Shown: positions 1 to 8,638 of the stretch, piece after piece
How the letters are laid out: each line of letters opens with the position of its first letter
Numbering within the stretch: position 1 is the stretch's first letter
Assembly: GCF_030067705.1 (NCBI RefSeq)
Contig: NZ_JASJEX010000002.1
Span: 248,001 to 312,000, forward strand
Reading direction: 5' to 3'
Length of the DNA: 64,000 nucleotides
Source of the DNA: Kribbibacterium absianum
GTDB lineage: Bacteria > Actinomycetota > Coriobacteriia > Coriobacteriales > Atopobiaceae
The notes under the pieces: model-generated
What the model was told of the DNA's origin: nothing
What the model saw: only the letters and a program-made list of their open reading frames with translations
Databases searched by the model: none
Program-made: the position numbers and the translations under genes

Positions 1-1
1 C

Positions 2-319
2 TTCCTGTGCGCTTTGATGAGCGCTGCGGGTGCCTTCGGGCTCCCCGCTCTGGCGTCCGTCGGATTGGGCGCATTGGTGCCCGTGGCCTCTTCTCTGGAT
101 GTGGTTGCGCACGCTCTTGAGGACTGGGTGCGCTGGGTTCCGCTTTCGTACATGGACCCGCTTCAGGTCGCAGGGGTTCTCACCTACGCCAATGCCGTGT
201 CCTATGCCCCTTTGGGAGTGGATTTCCTCGGGTGCACGCTCGTTTTGGGCTCGGGAGGAGCAGCCCTGGTGCTTCTCCTCATCGCCGCTTCGGCTCCTCG
301 GAAAACCGTATCGTGCTAG
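2..319 (+). CDS. Membrane protein, probable ABC exporter permease (5' end missing)
   Basis: The reading frame is open from base 2 and ends at a TAG at 317-319, so only the C-terminal ~105 residues are present. They hold at least two hydrophobic segments (near the start, and the last 30 residues, rich in L, A and V) and end in a short basic tail (APRKTVSC). The next gene is an ABC ATPase whose ribosome-binding site overlaps this stop codon, so this is most likely the permease of that transporter. Neither substrate nor permease family can be read from the fragment. Confidence 0.6.
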   Translation, partial: FLCALMSAAGAFGLPALASVGLGALVPVASSLDVVAHALEDWVRWVPLSYMDPLQVAGVLTYANAVSYAPLGVDFLGCTLVLGSGGAALVLLLIAASAPRKTVSC

Positions 320-328
320 GAGATGCAG

Positions 329-1060
329 ATGCTTCGCACCAAAGATGTGGCCGTGGGCTTTGGGAAGCGGGTCCTCGTTCGGGACGCCTGTCTTTCGCTG
401 GCACCAGGCCAGATCAAAGGCCTTATCGCCCCCAATGGCACGGGCAAGACCACGTTGATGCGCTATGTGGCGGGAAACAAGAGGCTCGGCACGGGGCGCG
501 TCGAGGTTGACGGAACAGACCTGTGGGCGCTGCCTGGCAAGGATCGACCGTTGCTGTACGTGGCCGGCGACGGCTCTGGGCTGTATGGCCACCTCAATGC
601 GGTGGATCATCTGCACATGGTCAAGGATCTTTGGCACCGGGATTTGGACGTGCGCCAAGTGGTCGAGAAGTGCGGCCTCGCGGGCTTTGCACGTCGCCCC
701 GTTCGCAAGCTCTCCCAGGGCATGCGCCAGACCGTCAGTTTGTGCTTGGGCTATGCCGCCGGAGCCAGGTACCTGCTGCTGGACGAGCCGATGAACGCGT
801 CGGACCCCACGAACATCGCCTTCCACTCTCGGACGATGCGGGCGCTTGCCGGCAATGGGGTCGGGATCCTGTACAGCTCTCACCTGCTAGAGAACGTGAG
901 CGAGATTTGCGACTCGGTGTTCGTGCTGCGCGAAGGCAGGCTGCAGGAGTTTGAGAACTCGCATCGGCCGGGATGTGCGCAGGCACTGTACCGGGGGTGC
1001 TTCATGAGGGATTCGCAAGGGAGGGAGGAGCCAAGAGAACAGCACGCAGGGATCGGGTGA
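329..1060 (+). CDS. ABC transporter ATP-binding protein
   Basis: This is a 243-residue nucleotide-binding subunit that would power the neighbouring membrane protein. The Walker A loop is GLIAPNGTGKTT (residues 31-42), the signature LSQGMRQ (128-134), Walker B YLLLDEP (148-154) and the switch histidine lies in SSHLLE near 185. The Q-loop region (AGDGSGLYGH) lacks an obvious glutamine. AGGAG at 318-322 leaves no space before the ATG at 323 but six bases before the ATG at 329, so 329 is chosen. The last 30 residues are charged and unlike a typical ABC C-terminus. With the two-component genes just downstream, it resembles an antimicrobial-peptide or bacitracin-type export module; substrate unknown. 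Confidence 0.85.
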   Translation: MLRTKDVAVGFGKRVLVRDACLSLAPGQIKGLIAPNGTGKTTLMRYVAGNKRLGTGRVEVDGTDLWALPGKDRPLLYVAGDGSGLYGHLNAVDHLHMVKDLWHRDLDVRQVVEKCGLAGFARRPVRKLSQGMRQTVSLCLGYAAGARYLLLDEPMNASDPTNIAFHSRTMRALAGNGVGILYSSHLLENVSEICDSVFVLREGRLQEFENSHRPGCAQALYRGCFMRDSQGREEPREQHAGIG

Positions 1061-1099
1061 AATGGCGCTATGAGTACCAAATCGTGAACTGACGAACCC

Positions 1100-1125
1100 G
1101 GGCGGTCGCGGGACCGCCCTTCCGT
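1100..1125 (+). terminator. Hairpin after the ABC ATPase gene
   Basis: GGGCGGTC (1100-1107) pairs perfectly with GACCGCCC (1112-1119) across a four-base loop, followed by TTCCGT. It lies between the ATPase stop and the response-regulator ribosome-binding site. The T-run is poor, so it may attenuate rather than terminate. Confidence 0.5.
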
Positions 1126-1138
1126 GTGGAGGTCCTTC

Positions 1139-1845
1139 TTGAGCACCGCGCTGATCTACTTCGCCGACGACACGCCGGAGACGCGCAGCTTTGTGCAAGC
1201 GTTTTTGAGAACGAGGGCTTTCGCGTGCGGACGTTCGTCACCGGCGACGCGCTGCTGGCCGCCTTCGCCGAGAAGCCCTGCGACCTGGTGTTGCTGGACG
1301 TGATGATGCCCGGGCGCGACGGCATCGCTGTTCTCGGCGAGCTGCGCCAGCGCTCGACGGTGCCCGCGATCATGCTCACGGCCAAGGACGGCGACGATGA
1401 CTACTGCACCGGCCTCGCGCTGGGCGCGGACGACTACGTCACCAAGCCCTTCAAGGCAAACCTGCTGGTGGCCAAGGTGCGGGCGCTGCTACGGCGGGCG
1501 ACCATGGCGCCGGCGCGGGAGGCGCGGTCGCTTTCCTGTGGCAACCTGCGATACATCGTCGAGACGGGCGAGTTTCTGGCAGCGGAGGAGCGGCTGGCGC
1601 TGTCGCCGTTGGAACGCGGTCTGCTCGGCACCTATACGAGCGAGCCGGGGCGCCTGGTCACGCGCGAGCGCCTGCTGCACGAGGTGTGGGGCTTTGAGGA
1701 CCCCGGCTCTGTGGACACCCGGGCCGTGGACGAGGCCAACCGCCGTCTGCGCCGCAAGCTGTTGGCCGCAGGCGCGAGCCACTACAACCAGACGGTGTGG
1801 GGTCGCGGTTGGACGCTGGCGCCGGCGGAGGCGCCTGAGAGATGA
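1139..1845 (+). pseudogene. OmpR-type response regulator with apparent one-base frameshift
   Basis: GGAGG at 1128-1132 stands six bases before a TTG at 1139, which opens STALIYFADDTPETRSFVQA, a response-regulator N-terminus with the acidic DD pair. After the T5 run at 1202-1206 this frame is wrong. The family sequence continues one base back (FENEGFRVRTF, phospho-acceptor LLDVMMPG near residue 54, LTAKD, KPF, then a winged-helix output domain ending GRGWTL). The second frame alone, opening at 1126, lacks the DD pocket and has no good start. So one base appears lost around 1202-1208, or the ribosome slips back one base on the T-run. The stop overlaps the kinase start (ATGA). Sequencing error cannot be excluded. 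Confidence 0.75.
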
Positions 1846-3128
1846 CGGGAGGGGCCATGGTTGCGTCGGAAGAGCGGAGAGAACGCACGGCTCCCGCCAG
1901 CGTGCGAGGCATCCGGCGCTTGGCGCGCATTATCCAGGTGGTGCTCCTCCTCACTCCGTTGGCGGTGCTCGGCATCCAATGGGTCGCCATACAGTCGCAG
2001 GGGACACAGGCGGTGCAGGGGGCGTTGGATGGCTCTCTGTGGACAGACGGCCCCGAGACGGTCCAGCCCATGAGCGTCTCGCTCTCCTATGGCACGCTGC
2101 CGGGGGCAACGGAAGGCGGGAGTTTCGGTCAAGCCGTGAACCAAGAGAACTACCTGGAGTGGGTCACCTGGAGCCAAATGAGCAGCGCCGGCTATTACCC
2201 GCCGTTTTGGCTCTCGGTCCACGCTGCGGTGGAGAAGGGTGAGGCGCAGCCGAACCACGTGCGCTGCTTCTTCGACGGCACGTGGGTCTTCTTCTACGCG
2301 GTGGAAGGCTCGCCCAACCCCAAGCAGAGCAACTGTGTGCCCAGCCAGATGATCGTGGCCAACATGAGCCCCGAGTGGACCATGGCGGTTCGGTCCTTCT
2401 GCCTCTATGCGCCCGTCGCGGCGATGCTCGGGGTCATCCTGCAGTTGATTGCCAAACGCATCACTGTCCAGGCCCTGGAGGCGGACCGCGCCACCCGCGA
2501 GTTTTTTGCCAACGCGTCGCACGAGCTCAAGACGCCGCTCACGGCCATCGAGGGCTACGTGGACGGCATGGCGGCGGGCGTAATCGCGCCGGAGGACGCG
2601 CAGCCGGTGATCGAGCGCGAGGTGGGACGCGTCAAGAAGCTGGTGAACCAGATTCTGGCTCTATCCAAGGCGGACGCCGGGGCACAAAAGGCCGTGCGCG
2701 AGCCCGTGGACCTGCGTGAGGTGGTGACCGACGCGCTGGCGGACGTGGCGCCCGAGGCCGACAAGCGTGGGCTGGCGTTGGACGCGGACTTGCCTATGCC
2801 GCTACCGCTGGCAAGCGACGAGGCACTGCTCTACGGCATTGTGAGCAACCTGTTATCGAACGCGGTGCGACACGGCGCGACCGAGGTGCGCGTGACGGCG
2901 CGGCGCGAAGGCGAGGCGCTGCGGGTGACCGTGGCCAACGACGGCCAGCCGCTGAGCGATGACGCGCTGGCGCATCTATTCGACCGGTTTTACACGGGGC
3001 CGGGCGGCAACACGGGCATCGGGCTGGCGCTCGCACTGGAGCACACGAGACTGGTGGGCGGCACGCTGACGGCGGCGCAGGAGGACGGCCGCACCGTGCT
3101 GACGCTAGAGGTGCCGGCAAAGCGTTGA
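1842..3128 (+). CDS. Sensor histidine kinase
   Basis: This is a 428-residue membrane sensor kinase, partner of the upstream response regulator. A transmembrane helix at about residues 30-52 and another near 185-208 bracket a ~130-residue extracytoplasmic loop, probably the sensor. The phosphorylated histidine is H227 in NASHELKTPL; the N box (SNLLSNAVRHG), DRFYTG and GIGLAL boxes of the HATPase domain follow. The ATG at 1842 overlaps the regulator stop by four bases. A second ATG at 1857 has GGGAGGGG close before it and may be the true start. The signal is unknown; the linked ABC genes suggest a transport-linked stress sensor. Confidence 0.88.
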   Translation: MTGGAMVASEERRERTAPASVRGIRRLARIIQVVLLLTPLAVLGIQWVAIQSQGTQAVQGALDGSLWTDGPETVQPMSVSLSYGTLPGATEGGSFGQAVNQENYLEWVTWSQMSSAGYYPPFWLSVHAAVEKGEAQPNHVRCFFDGTWVFFYAVEGSPNPKQSNCVPSQMIVANMSPEWTMAVRSFCLYAPVAAMLGVILQLIAKRITVQALEADRATREFFANASHELKTPLTAIEGYVDGMAAGVIAPEDAQPVIEREVGRVKKLVNQILALSKADAGAQKAVREPVDLREVVTDALADVAPEADKRGLALDADLPMPLPLASDEALLYGIVSNLLSNAVRHGATEVRVTARREGEALRVTVANDGQPLSDDALAHLFDRFYTGPGGNTGIGLALALEHTRLVGGTLTAAQEDGRTVLTLEVPAKR

Positions 3129-3148
3129 CGCAGGTGGATACGTGGAGA

Positions 3149-3191
3149 ATTAACGGACACGCGTTCTAAAAACGAACGAGTGTCCGTTAAT
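3149..3191. repeat. Perfect 12-bp inverted repeat
   Basis: ATTAACGGACAC (3149-3160) is repeated in reverse complement at 3180-3191. Inside the loop a smaller CGTTC/GAACG stem flanks an A5 run. It lies between the histidine kinase stop and the Rpn-like gene, ending 51 bases before that start codon. It could be a bidirectional terminator, an operator for the nuclease gene or the end of a mobile element. Confidence 0.6.
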
Positions 3192-3242
3192 CATAGAATG
3201 GCTTTCAGGGAGAAAGAAACGCGTGTTCTGATTGGAGCCGCT

Positions 3243-4079
3243 ATGACGAAGCGCTACGACGAAGCCTACTGGAGATCCATCACTATCACCGCGGACGACA
3301 TGTTCAAAACGGTTCTGAGCGATCCGGCCGTGTGCGTCCCGTTCCTTGAGACGGTGCTCGACCTCCAGATTGAGCGGATCGAGCTCATCCATTCGGAGCA
3401 CGTGCTCTCCACACCAGAGGACGTGCGCTCGTTGCGGCTTGACGTGTATGTGAAGGACGAGGTCGGCATGGTCTATAACATCGAGATGCAAACGACCGAC
3501 AAGAAGAACCTGCCGAAGCGGGCGAGGCATCATCAAGCACGTCTGGCCTTCGACGCGCTCGGTCGAGGGGAGGATTTCAACAGCCTGCCTCCGACGTTTG
3601 TCATATTCGTCTGTAGCTTCGACCCGTCCGACCGCGGGCTCCCGGTGTACCGCTTTGAGAACCGTTGCGAGGCAGCGGACGGGATGAGGCTGGAGGACGG
3701 TGCGGTCACGATGTTCGCGTGCGCTCCCAACCACGCGGAAGCCACCCGACCGGGGCTCGCATCGCTCCTCCGCTACTTCGATGACGGCACCGTGAGCGAT
3801 GGGCTGTCATCTAAAATGCAAGAAGAAGTGGTGCGGTGGCGCAACGAGCCCCATTGGAGGTCGAGGCACATGTTGGTCGCAGAGCGCATGGAAGAGGAAC
3901 GCCAGCAGGGATTCGCAGAGGGCCGCCAGGAAGGTCGCCAAGAAGGTCGCCAAGAGCTGAGCGATGCCCTCGCGGCTCTGGCGCGACAGGACCCCGACGC
4001 TGTGGTGGAGCTTCTCCGGCTTCCCTTGGAAGAGCAGGAGCTTCGTCTCCGGCAACTGGGCTATCTGCCTGAGGAATAA
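3243..4079 (+). CDS. Rpn-family PD-(D/E)XK nuclease / transposase-like protein
   Basis: The 278-residue protein opens with the MFKTVLSDP-like motif seen in Rpn (YhgA-like) recombination-promoting nucleases. It carries the D...ExQ core of the PD-(D/E)XK fold (RLDVYVKDE ... YNIEMQT, residues ~65-85). The C-terminal part has an EGRQ repeat (EGRQEGRQEGRQE) and a charged helix. The ATG at 3243 has GGAG five bases upstream and gives the usual N-terminus, so it is preferred to earlier starts. It stands alone, with a palindrome upstream and a terminator downstream. Rpn proteins are linked to RecA-independent horizontal transfer or phage defence; the role here is inferred. Confidence 0.8.
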   Translation: MTKRYDEAYWRSITITADDMFKTVLSDPAVCVPFLETVLDLQIERIELIHSEHVLSTPEDVRSLRLDVYVKDEVGMVYNIEMQTTDKKNLPKRARHHQARLAFDALGRGEDFNSLPPTFVIFVCSFDPSDRGLPVYRFENRCEAADGMRLEDGAVTMFACAPNHAEATRPGLASLLRYFDDGTVSDGLSSKMQEEVVRWRNEPHWRSRHMLVAERMEEERQQGFAEGRQEGRQEGRQELSDALAALARQDPDAVVELLRLPLEEQELRLRQLGYLPEE

Positions 4080-4085
4080 GGAAGA

Positions 4086-4115
4086 ACCGGGAGCCGCCCT
4101 TCAGCGGCTCCCGGT
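4086..4115. terminator. Bidirectional terminator between convergent genes
   Basis: ACCGGGAGCCGC (4086-4097) and its exact complement (4104-4115) form a 12-bp stem with a six-base loop. It separates the Rpn-like gene (+) from the hypothetical gene ending at 4116 (-). Confidence 0.75.
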
Positions 4116-4553
4116 CTATCGCAGCTCCTGCATGGCCTCGAACGCGTCATCGTCGAAGGCGTTGAGAGCGCCCAGCTCTTGTTTTCCAGCGTAGACATGG
4201 ATGGTGCCGTCATCGTCCACGAGATAGGAGTAGTCCAAGAGAGAATCTCCGACCGGCCACCATTCGTCGCGCTGCTCGCGGAACGCGTAGCCATAGAGAG
4301 GCACGCCCAGGCACTGTGCGTCCCTGCGGTAAAGGCTGTCCACCACGGCACCGGATCCGTTCGGGTCTGCGGCGACCGGGCAGAGAATCGACCAGCCTCG
4401 GTGTTCATCCACGATGGTGGTCATGGCTTTCTCGACGCCATCGCGATCGATGATTTGAACCAATGCACAGCCGGTCCACCCCGGCTGCCCGTTGCAATGC
4501 ACGTAGCGACCTTTACCGAGCGAGCTCCGCCCCACCATGCATCGCGTCGACAC
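4116..4553 (-). CDS. Conserved hypothetical protein
   Basis: This soluble 145-residue acidic protein begins at a GTG (4551-4553) preceded by AAAGGAGGAG, a near-ideal ribosome-binding site; a longer upstream extension lacks one. It opens VSTRCMVGRSS and contains GRYVHCNGQPGWTG, reminiscent of small phage or actinobacterial proteins with a YxHxDGYP-like motif. The C-terminal half is rich in D, Y and W (YSYLVDDDGTIHVYAG). There is no signal peptide or membrane helix. Function unknown; the gene is monocistronic between a terminator and a divergent ABC transporter gene. Confidence 0.65.
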   Translation of the reverse strand: MSTRCMVGRSSLGKGRYVHCNGQPGWTGCALVQIIDRDGVEKAMTTIVDEHRGWSILCPVAADPNGSGAVVDSLYRRDAQCLGVPLYGYAFREQRDEWWPVGDSLLDYSYLVDDDGTIHVYAGKQELGALNAFDDDAFEAMQELR

Positions 4554-4689
4554 GGCTCCTCCTTTGCTGACCTTAAGTAAGAGAAGCCTATTGCAGGGCT
4601 CATGAACCGGCAAGCGAAGACGCCTTCCTATGAGCGGCTCTGCGGTAGCATCTGTGCGCGTTCGACTCTTCTTGCTTTAAGGATTGCCC

Positions 4690-6453
4690 GTGTCTCAGCC
4701 TCGCCCTTCGTTGTTCAAGCAGTTCCTCTCCTACTACCATCCGCAGATGGGCCTCTTCATCGGCGACACCGTCTGCGCCATCGTGCAGGCCGCTTGCGAC
4801 CTGGCCTTCCCGTTGATCCTCCGTGCTCTCACCGGCGGCCTCTTCGCCGAGGGGCGCGATGCCATCATGGCCAACCTGCTGTGGATCGCCGCCGGCCTCA
4901 TCGTCATGTACGCCGTGCGCTACGGCTGCAAGTACTTCGTCTCCTGTTGGGGTCACATCATGGGCGCCCGTATGGAGAGCGCGATGCGCGAGGACCTGTT
5001 CGACCAGTACGAGCGGTTCTCGTTCTCCTATTTCGACCGCCACAACACGGGCGACCTCATGAGCCGCCTCGTGAGCGACCTCTTCGACATCGCGGAGGCG
5101 GCGCACCACCTGCCCGAGGCGCTCATCGTCTGCATCATCCAAGTCATCGGTTCGTTCATCATCATGTTCACCATCGGCTGGCAGCTCGCGCTCGCGATGC
5201 TGCTGGTCACCGCCGTGATGGCCGTGTACATGTTCCGCGCGAACACGCGGATGAAGTCCGTCTTCTCGGAGAACCGCGAGCGCATCTCCGGCGTCAACAC
5301 GCAGTTGGAGGACTCCCTGGCCGGTGCTCGCGTGGTCAAGTCCTTCGCCAACGAGAACCTGGAGCGCGAGAAGTTCGGCCGCGCCAACAACGCGTACCTG
5401 GCCTCCAAGGAGGGCATGTACCGCGCGCTCGGCCACTATCAGGGCGCGGGCGCGCTGCTCACCGGGCTCCTCTACACCGTGATCATCGTCTACGGCGGCT
5501 ACCTGGTGGCCACCGGCGACATGACCGTCGTGGACCTCGCCACCTACGCCCTGTACGTGAGCCTCTTCACGACGCCGCTCCAGACCATCATCGACTTCAC
5601 CGAGATGTTCCAGAAGGCGGTCGCGGGCTTCCGGCGCTTCGACGAGATTCTCGGCACCAAGCCGGACATCCTCGACGCGCCGCACGCCAAGCCCCTGAAG
5701 GTGACGGACGGCCACGTGGTCTACCACGAGGTGTACTTCAACTACGGCGAGGGGGTCACCGACAAGCCGGTGCTGCAGGGCATGAACCTCGACATCCAGC
5801 CGGGCAAGACCTATGCCCTGGTGGGGCCGTCGGGCGGTGGCAAGTCCACCACGTGCGCGCTGTTGCCGCGCTTCTACGACGTGGCGAGCGGCTCGATCAC
5901 CATCGACGGCCAGGATGTGCGCGACGTGCAGCTGGACTCGCTGCACCGCGCCATCGGCATCGTGCAGCAGGACGTGTACCTGTTCAACGGCACGGTGGCC
6001 GAGAACATCGCCTACGGTCGGCCCGATGCGACGTTCGACGAGATCGTGGACGCCGCCAAGAAGGCCAACATCCACGACTTCATCCAGACGCTGCCCGAGG
6101 GCTACGAGACCCCGGTGGGCGAGCGGGGCGGCCATCTGTCCGGCGGTCAGAAGCAGCGCATCGCCATCGCCCGCGTGTTCCTCAAGAACCCGGCGATCCT
6201 CGTGCTGGACGAGGCGACGAGCGCCCTGGACAACGAGAGCGAGCACGCGGTTCAAGAGGCGCTGGCCCAGCTGTCTCGCGGGCGCACGACGCTGGTGATC
6301 GCGCACCGCCTCTCGACCATCAAGGACGCGGACGTGATCGTGACCGTCAAAGACGGCCGCGTGGCCGAGATGGGCACCCACGACGAGCTGCTGCAGAAGA
6401 ACGGCACCTACGCGCACTACTACCGGATGCAGTTCCAGGGCGAGCGAGCGTAG
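4690..6453 (+). CDS. ABC half-transporter, fused membrane and ATPase domains
   Basis: A type IV-exporter half-transporter of 587 residues: a six-helix transmembrane domain (residues ~15-310) followed by an ATPase with Walker A GPSGGGKST, Q-loop VQQDVYLF, signature LSGGQKQR, Walker B ILVLDEATSAL and switch AHRLSTI. GTG at 4690 lies six bases after AAGGA (4679-4683), so it is preferred to the TTG at 4684. It would act as a homodimer, or heterodimer with a partner elsewhere, exporting lipids, drugs or peptides. It is monocistronic and divergent from the hypothetical gene; substrate not readable. Confidence 0.9.
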   Translation: MSQPRPSLFKQFLSYYHPQMGLFIGDTVCAIVQAACDLAFPLILRALTGGLFAEGRDAIMANLLWIAAGLIVMYAVRYGCKYFVSCWGHIMGARMESAMREDLFDQYERFSFSYFDRHNTGDLMSRLVSDLFDIAEAAHHLPEALIVCIIQVIGSFIIMFTIGWQLALAMLLVTAVMAVYMFRANTRMKSVFSENRERISGVNTQLEDSLAGARVVKSFANENLEREKFGRANNAYLASKEGMYRALGHYQGAGALLTGLLYTVIIVYGGYLVATGDMTVVDLATYALYVSLFTTPLQTIIDFTEMFQKAVAGFRRFDEILGTKPDILDAPHAKPLKVTDGHVVYHEVYFNYGEGVTDKPVLQGMNLDIQPGKTYALVGPSGGGKSTTCALLPRFYDVASGSITIDGQDVRDVQLDSLHRAIGIVQQDVYLFNGTVAENIAYGRPDATFDEIVDAAKKANIHDFIQTLPEGYETPVGERGGHLSGGQKQRIAIARVFLKNPAILVLDEATSALDNESEHAVQEALAQLSRGRTTLVIAHRLSTIKDADVIVTVKDGRVAEMGTHDELLQKNGTYAHYYRMQFQGERA

Positions 6454-6616
6454 GGAGCCACAACGCCTCGAGACCCGTGGTGCCCCATCTAGCTGCGGTT
6501 TGCAACCAGCGGTGGCATGATGCGAGCCCAAAAAGCTGCTTCTGGTTGGTGGCGGTGACTATTCGGCTCCTTCAGTATCCTTGGCGTTTTGACGCCATCT
6601 GGAAAGAAGGGACGCC

Positions 6617-7603
6617 ATGGGATTCCGAGAGAACCTGCAGGGTCTGCGCTCCGAGCGCGGCATGACTCAAGAGCAGCTGGCCCAAGCGCTAGGCGTGTCG
6701 CGTCAGGCCGTGACCAAGTGGGAGGCCGAGAAGAGCTATCCCGAGATGGACAAGCTCATCGCGATGTGCGCGCTGTTTGGCTGCACATTGGATGAGCTGG
6801 TGCTGGGTGAGGTGCCCGGTGCGTTCGCTAGTCCCGATACGGTCGTAGCGGCTCCCGATGATCGGATGCGAGACTTCGCCGCCATCGATGCTTTCGAGGC
6901 CTACGACCAAGAGCGCGTGCGTTTCGCGCTGATGGTGCCCAGCGGGGTGGCCTGCATTATCGTGGGCGCCGCAGGGGCGGCTCTTCTGGACGCTCTCGTT
7001 CACACGGCCCTCTCGGAGTTCTTCTCCACGGCCTGGCTGTTGGGCTGTCTCGTGGCAGGGCTGGCGCTGATCATTTCCTCGGCCATGCACCACGCGGCCT
7101 TTGCCACCGCGCATCCCGTGATCGATGACCTCTATACGGCCGAACAGCACGACGAGACGGATCGCCGCTTTCTCTGGGAGCTGTTGGGCGGTCTCGCGTC
7201 GATCCTGCTGCTAGGCGTGGTGGGCATGGAAGCGCTCACCAATCTGTGGGGTGCGCCCGAGGGCCTGGCAGCCGCGTGGCTCTTGGTGTGCGTGGCCGTT
7301 GGCGTGTGGCTCATCGTGAGCGGCGGCATGCTCAAGGCCGGCATGGGCGTCGAGGAGTACAACCGCGCGGTCGCTGAGGGTCGCGCCGAGGCGGCCGGTC
7401 ACCCCTCTCCCCGTTCGCGGGTGACCGGGGCCCTTTGTGGAGCTGTGATGATTGTCGCAACCATTTTCGGGCTCACGATGCTGTTCGTCCCTGGGTATCA
7501 GCAGCCGTTCTTTTGGTTGCCGTGGCCCGTGGGAGGCCTGCTCTGTGCGCTGGTGGCCTGTCTGACCAAGGCTTTCATGCCGGATGCCACAGATGGAGCG
7601 TGA
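6617..7603 (+). CDS. XRE-family HTH protein with six membrane helices
   Basis: The N-terminal ~70 residues are a Cro/C1-type helix-turn-helix (LRSERGMTQEQLAQALGVSR, then QAVTKWE). The rest carries about six hydrophobic segments (for example near residues 100-125, 130-155, 180-205, 213-235, 262-285 and 293-318), making a membrane-tethered regulator. AGAAGGGA lies upstream of the ATG. This design, HTH plus membrane domain, recurs at 53336-54352 in a different protein. Target and signal are unknown; such proteins often control their own transcription unit. It is monocistronic and convergent with the next gene. Confidence 0.75.
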   Translation: MGFRENLQGLRSERGMTQEQLAQALGVSRQAVTKWEAEKSYPEMDKLIAMCALFGCTLDELVLGEVPGAFASPDTVVAAPDDRMRDFAAIDAFEAYDQERVRFALMVPSGVACIIVGAAGAALLDALVHTALSEFFSTAWLLGCLVAGLALIISSAMHHAAFATAHPVIDDLYTAEQHDETDRRFLWELLGGLASILLLGVVGMEALTNLWGAPEGLAAAWLLVCVAVGVWLIVSGGMLKAGMGVEEYNRAVAEGRAEAAGHPSPRSRVTGALCGAVMIVATIFGLTMLFVPGYQQPFFWLPWPVGGLLCALVACLTKAFMPDATDGA

Positions 7604-7630
7604 CGCAGGGTCGGCTCCCGCGCTTGCCTC

Positions 7631-8629
7631 TCATGACTGGTTCACCGTCTTTCGCGCGGTGGCCTCGGCCTCTGCGCCCTGACCCGTCAGGTCCTGCTCG
7701 TTGTTGGCACCGCGTGCGATCGTGAGGCTCGCCGTGTGGTCCGGCTCGGCCGTCTCCGGGTCCCAGGATCTGTCTCGGTATGCGCTCTCGAATGCGGAGT
7801 AGTCCTTCAAGTCGTCCGGGTCGATGTCGTCGTAGGTGTCGGGCAAGAGCCAGCCGTCCTCGCGGTACAAATCAAGGTCGATGCGCGCGCTGTGCCCAGC
7901 GCGTAGGCGACCCACAAAGACCACCGTGTCGCCGCTCAGATAGCCATTGCCGATCTGCATCCCCCAGCTACCGGTGTTGATGGGTGCCCGGGTGGTTATT
8001 TCCTGGCCCAGTCCTGGGTGGCCGGCGTCGCCGGCCGTTCCGTCGCCCAGCAGGCGCGTGGTCAGGTCGATGCGCTTTGTCTCAGGGTCCGTCACTGTGG
8101 CGAACACCACCACTTCTGGTTGGAAGGGGCTCACGTGGCCCGGCAGCTGGAAGACCGTGAACGTGACGCCGTCCTCTTCCTCGACGGTCTTGGTGAATCC
8201 AGGGATGCTCTCGGGCACCGTGCCGTCGGGGTAGTAGACCCGGGCGAACGACGCCGACCCCGTCGCGCCTCCGACGTACCCGCGCATGTCGCCGGAGGTG
8301 GCGAGCGTGGCGAACGGCGTGGCCGAGCCCATGTCCAGCGCGGTCAGGGCGTCTCCCTCGGTGTCCGCCGGGTTGGGAAAGAGCAGGGCCGCCGCAACCG
8401 CGGCCACGGCAAACACGCCGCCCACCACTGCCGCGACGCGCCCGATGCCCGGCATCCGCTTGCCGGAAGGCTCGCCCTCCACCACCGCATGGCGCAGGTG
8501 CCGCAGGTAGAACACCGCATAGGCGCCGATGACGGCCACTGCGACCACGGCAAGTATCACCGTCACGACGAGCGCGGTTCCCGTGGCAGGTTCGTTGCTG
8601 TATCCCCAGAGCTGCAGGTAATCGCTCAT
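7631..8629 (-). CDS. Membrane protein paired with a LytTR regulator
   Basis: This 332-residue protein has two transmembrane helices (about 17-42 and 59-86) and a ~240-residue, probably extracytoplasmic, C-terminal region with no family I recognise. The region is rich in D, T and G and alternates hydrophobic strands, suggesting a beta-rich fold. It starts nine bases after the LytTR gene stops, so the two form an operon. LytTR genes often pair with a membrane protein that modulates them (for example DUF3021 types), but this protein is longer and different. Confidence 0.6.
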   Translation of the reverse strand: MSDYLQLWGYSNEPATGTALVVTVILAVVAVAVIGAYAVFYLRHLRHAVVEGEPSGKRMPGIGRVAAVVGGVFAVAAVAAALLFPNPADTEGDALTALDMGSATPFATLATSGDMRGYVGGATGSASFARVYYPDGTVPESIPGFTKTVEEEDGVTFTVFQLPGHVSPFQPEVVVFATVTDPETKRIDLTTRLLGDGTAGDAGHPGLGQEITTRAPINTGSWGMQIGNGYLSGDTVVFVGRLRAGHSARIDLDLYREDGWLLPDTYDDIDPDDLKDYSAFESAYRDRSWDPETAEPDHTASLTIARGANNEQDLTGQGAEAEATARKTVNQS

Positions 8630-8638
8630 GACAGCCTC

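Noticed and set aside
4602-6665. Plus-strand open frame of 687 codons overlapping the ABC half-transporter
   Set aside because: R/G/H-rich shadow; the ABC frame has all Walker and signature motifs.
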